Shown here: in pieces, positions 60,901 to 64,000 of the stretch
Numbering within the stretch: position 1 is the first letter of the stretch
Layout: every line of letters starts with the position of its first letter
Assembly (NCBI GenBank): GCA_003993805.1
Contig: RSEF01000004.1
Span: forward strand, 8,435,390 to 8,499,389
Direction: 5' to 3'
DNA: 64,000 bases
Origin: Himantopus leucocephalus
Lineage: Eukaryota > Chordata > Aves > Charadriiformes > Recurvirostridae
Notes under the pieces: model-generated
Seen by the model: only the letters and a program-made list of their open reading frames with translations
Database searches by the model: none
What the model was told of the DNA's origin: nothing
Translations under genes and position numbers: made by a program

Positions 60901-63900
60901 TTAAAATGTACTGTAGGAGGAAACAAACTACATATTTCTTACTACAGAGAGGTACTCTCAGTGGAAAATGAGGATTTCTGTGCATAAACAACCTACATTT
61001 ACTTACAATACCATAATGAGGAGGCAAATTTGATCTGGTGTATGATAGGGCTGAGTCATATAACCAGCAGGTCATTAGTGGAGAGCTGTTGTTTATGCAT
61101 TCCACTTTAATTACATTAATATTTATTAAGAAATCTGCTACAGTTTAATGTCATCAGTTATCATTAAGAAGTTCTTCCACATGGGCAGGACAACTTAATG
61201 CAACATGCTGTTTGTGCTACCACTTTTTACCTTTCAGTGTTCATGCATTTTTCACTACTGAAAAAGAATGTGCCTGTACAACTACTCATTTTAAGTTACA
61301 GAAAACTTGCAAAGCCTGGCATGTCAAATTCAAATATAAAATACATGATATGACAATTCTAGATCAAAATGGCAAACTGTATATATGACAGCTGTCTGTA
61401 ATAATAGTCTTGTGAAGCGCTGAAATGATGGTTAAATGTTGATGCAGGGACCAGATAAGGAATCATGATTCCTGACAGACAATGACTTTAAATATTTCAC
61501 CTTGCAAGTCAAATTCTGCCTTAATATACAGAGGTTCAGCTGATGCCAACCTTTGAGAAAAGATCAGAAATCTTATTTTTCCTGCTCTTAAAAAGAAAAA
61601 TGAAAAATATAACCCACAATAATAGTGTGAGATTATTCAAAGAAAGGAAAACTTCTACAACATGGAGCATGCCCATACTACAGTCTCAGAGTAGTCAAGA
61701 AACCAAACAGAACTGGCCCATTATGATTCTCCTAATACTGTAATTACGCAGCTGTTCTTGACAGAGTGACTAAAACCAGCTAGTTGGGTTTCTCCATACT
61801 ATTTAGCGGCTGCTGCAGCGGACTGATATCCACTGATTCCTAAATCAAACGATCTTGAATCATAATCTATTTCATAGTTTGCAACGGAGTATTTTCAGGT
61901 TTGGCAATAGCACTTCATGTATGTCTGCCAAAGCATTAGAATTATGAAAATATGCTGCCAGTCAACATAAACAATGGGTAGATTTGACATGAAATAACGC
62001 ACAGGAGCCTAACTCCATACTAAACTTGTTCTCCCTTTATAGTCTGAGAGACGGGTATCCGCTACTGCCTACTTGGTGACTTGCTTTTCTCTAAACATCT
62101 CACAGAGTCTAAAGGATCCCATTAGGACAGTAAGAATTGCAAACCAGATGACAAAACTAAGCCCATGTCATCTTAAAGGAAGATTTGTGTCCCTTTCAAA
62201 GGAAAATTGATCTCTTAGTTTAACACCACTTCATTTCACAAGCCTGGAAGCTGAAAACCATTTGTCACTCTGACAAAGCTGCCTCACATTGTGATATGAT
62301 GCTATTCAAATACAGGAGCTTTTCCATTATAATTACTAATTTATTGAAAGAAACAAACACAATCTCAGTAATCACTGTTCTGACTAATCACTTCTACCTC
62401 AGTTTCAGGTGCACTAAGATGATATTGTCTCCTACACAGCTTCCAGAGTGACCTCGCACCTTATCCTGTCCAACAGTTCTTTCCCAGGCATCAGGAAATT
62501 ATTTAGACAGAGAAAGTATCCAGCCATCTGAACTGTGTAGCGTGATGTGAAACCTGTGAAATGCCTTTCTTTGTTCACATACAGACTAGGTGATTGCTTT
62601 GATAGCAACAGTTCATACTGCTACAAAGAAAAACTTAAGAGGATGAGAAAGATTTGAAACATTCCTGAGTGAAATCTGAAGGGTTTTAGCAGGATAACGA
62701 CTTCCTTTTCTCACTGAGGGGAGCCTGGTAAGAAAATCTTGCAGGATGAGATTTGTCATGTATCAGAAAAGGGAATGAAACAGCCAGCTTTTCCTCTGGG
62801 GGAAAAAAAAAAAAAACACCCAAAATATTTTCTGTCTATAACCCCTGTTGATAATTTTCCATCAATACATTGATTTGTATTTTTTTTCCACACAGCTCAA
62901 GATGCAAACTCCCTTCACTGAAACAGCCCAGGACTCTGTGTCTGGACCTTATGTGTTGGAACTGCGTCCATTCAGGTTTCCCTCGTGCTGACCAGCACTG
63001 TCATTTTTAATTTTTGACATGCTTCTTGAGCACAACCTGTATTTCCTCTCTCAGAAGCGGGTTATCACCATTGCATCGCCCTGAGCTGTGTGAATGCATC
63101 TGACCCTTCCCAGGTTCCTTGCTGGTATGAGTACACTGTTTCCCAGAGTCCTAGATTTTTGAGCAGTCCTATTTGTAGTCTGTCTCTGAACAGAACCAGT
63201 GGGCTGATGCATACTTTCCACAGAGTTTGCAGATTGGCTTGGAAAACAAATAGTCTTCACTTAGAAGTTACAACAAACATATCAAGATGAAAGATTTCTC
63301 ATCTTATTTCTTCACCCTGCTGTGCTATCTGGAAACACTCCTTGTGTTGAGGTCAATGCGCTGGGGGGTAAGGCTTTTCTCGAAATACCTGGAAGGACTC
63401 TCCTTTTATAAAAGCAAGATCATATTGCTGTGAGAGTCTGATAAGATTCATCAGGTGTCCAAAATTAGATGTCCAGAAGATGTGCAGTTTTGCATGGTTA
63501 TTAGCCTATGAGATGCTATTCCTGAAAGGGCAGCAATGTGCTAAATGCAAGATGTTCTCCTAAAATTTGTTAACCATTTTGACCTAGTACAAAAGGTGTG
63601 CCTAAGAAAAACACAAAACTACTTCACACTAAAATATGACCTTAAAATATTTTCATTTTTTTACTAGCATTTGTAAGTGGAAAATTAACAAGAAGCCATG
63701 GCCCTATAATTCTTAATGTATGGTTCTTGATGCAGTTTAATCTGTTAATATAAACAATAAAAATTATAGGTAATAATAATTACATGCGATTCAGCTGCAA
63801 GTAAACTCCTCTGTAAAAGCAGAATAAAGCTGGGTTTAAACAGAATGTTGCCACTGTCTAGGTTATTTACTTATTGAACTGTCCCGCTGAGGATATAGTT

Positions 63901-64000
63901 GTGTCGGTGTACTGTTAATGTCAGCACACTCTCAAAGTTACAGAGGAAACGAGAGTCATTTGAAAGTAGGATAGGAATGAACCAGGCAACTGCAGTTAGA
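57961..64000. other. Intergenic DNA, no gene seen
   Basis: AT-rich sequence with a (GCCATT)3 repeat (58028-58045), an A14 run (62803-62816) and a less AT-rich part near 62900-63260 holding overlapping 66-69-codon frames on both strands. None shows a known domain. No repeat family was recognised. Confidence 0.55.

Overview
The window looks like non-coding DNA from a bird genome. The main evidence is a set of degraded CR1 LINE pieces, the dominant interspersed repeat of birds. The best one lies at about 46.5-47.27 kb on the plus strand, a truncated antisense piece starts the window, and three more are weaker. Overall repeat density is low and the sequence is AT-rich and poor in CpG. A run of exactly 1,000 Ns (11804-12803) marks an assembly gap of conventional size. 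No bacterial or plasmid features, rRNA, tRNA or CRISPR arrays were seen.

No protein-coding exon could be supported. The longest open frames (about 125-128 codons) are no longer than chance would give in 64 kb of AT-rich sequence, and none shows a family I recognise. The window is best read as intergenic or deep intronic sequence: a gene-desert-like stretch whose functional content, if any, is regulatory. I cannot name the locus.

Layout. 1-53: antisense CR1 end. 54-7.1 kb: unremarkable DNA with two G-quadruplex motifs. 7.15-8.11 kb: an AT-rich, homeodomain-motif-rich block that looks like a conserved non-coding element. 8.1-11.6 kb: AT-rich DNA with a pure G/T tract. 11.64-13 kb: CR1 scrap, assembly gap, then a possible LTR end. 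15.4-15.55 kb: hairpin-rich segment. 16.38-16.86 kb: a GC-rich patch followed by an antisense CR1-like piece. 17.77 kb: a 12-bp-arm palindrome. 26.1-26.3 kb: an octamer plus two perfect AP-1 sites exactly 100 bp apart. 28.78 and 30.07 kb: a ~112-bp direct duplication whose second copy is flanked by a 10-bp direct repeat. 34.34 kb: two identical full-consensus p53 half-sites, 5 bp apart. 46.5-47.27 kb: the main CR1. 48.2 kb: hairpin next to an AT-only tract. 51.2 kb: paired CACGTG E-boxes. 57.6-57.96 kb: old antisense CR1/L3-like piece. The rest is AT-rich sequence in which I see no gene.

There is no operon or pathway to describe. The strongest leads are the p53 response-element candidate, the flanked 112-bp duplication, the AP-1/octamer cluster and the 7-8 kb element. 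All rest on reading by eye, without alignment, conservation or chromatin data.
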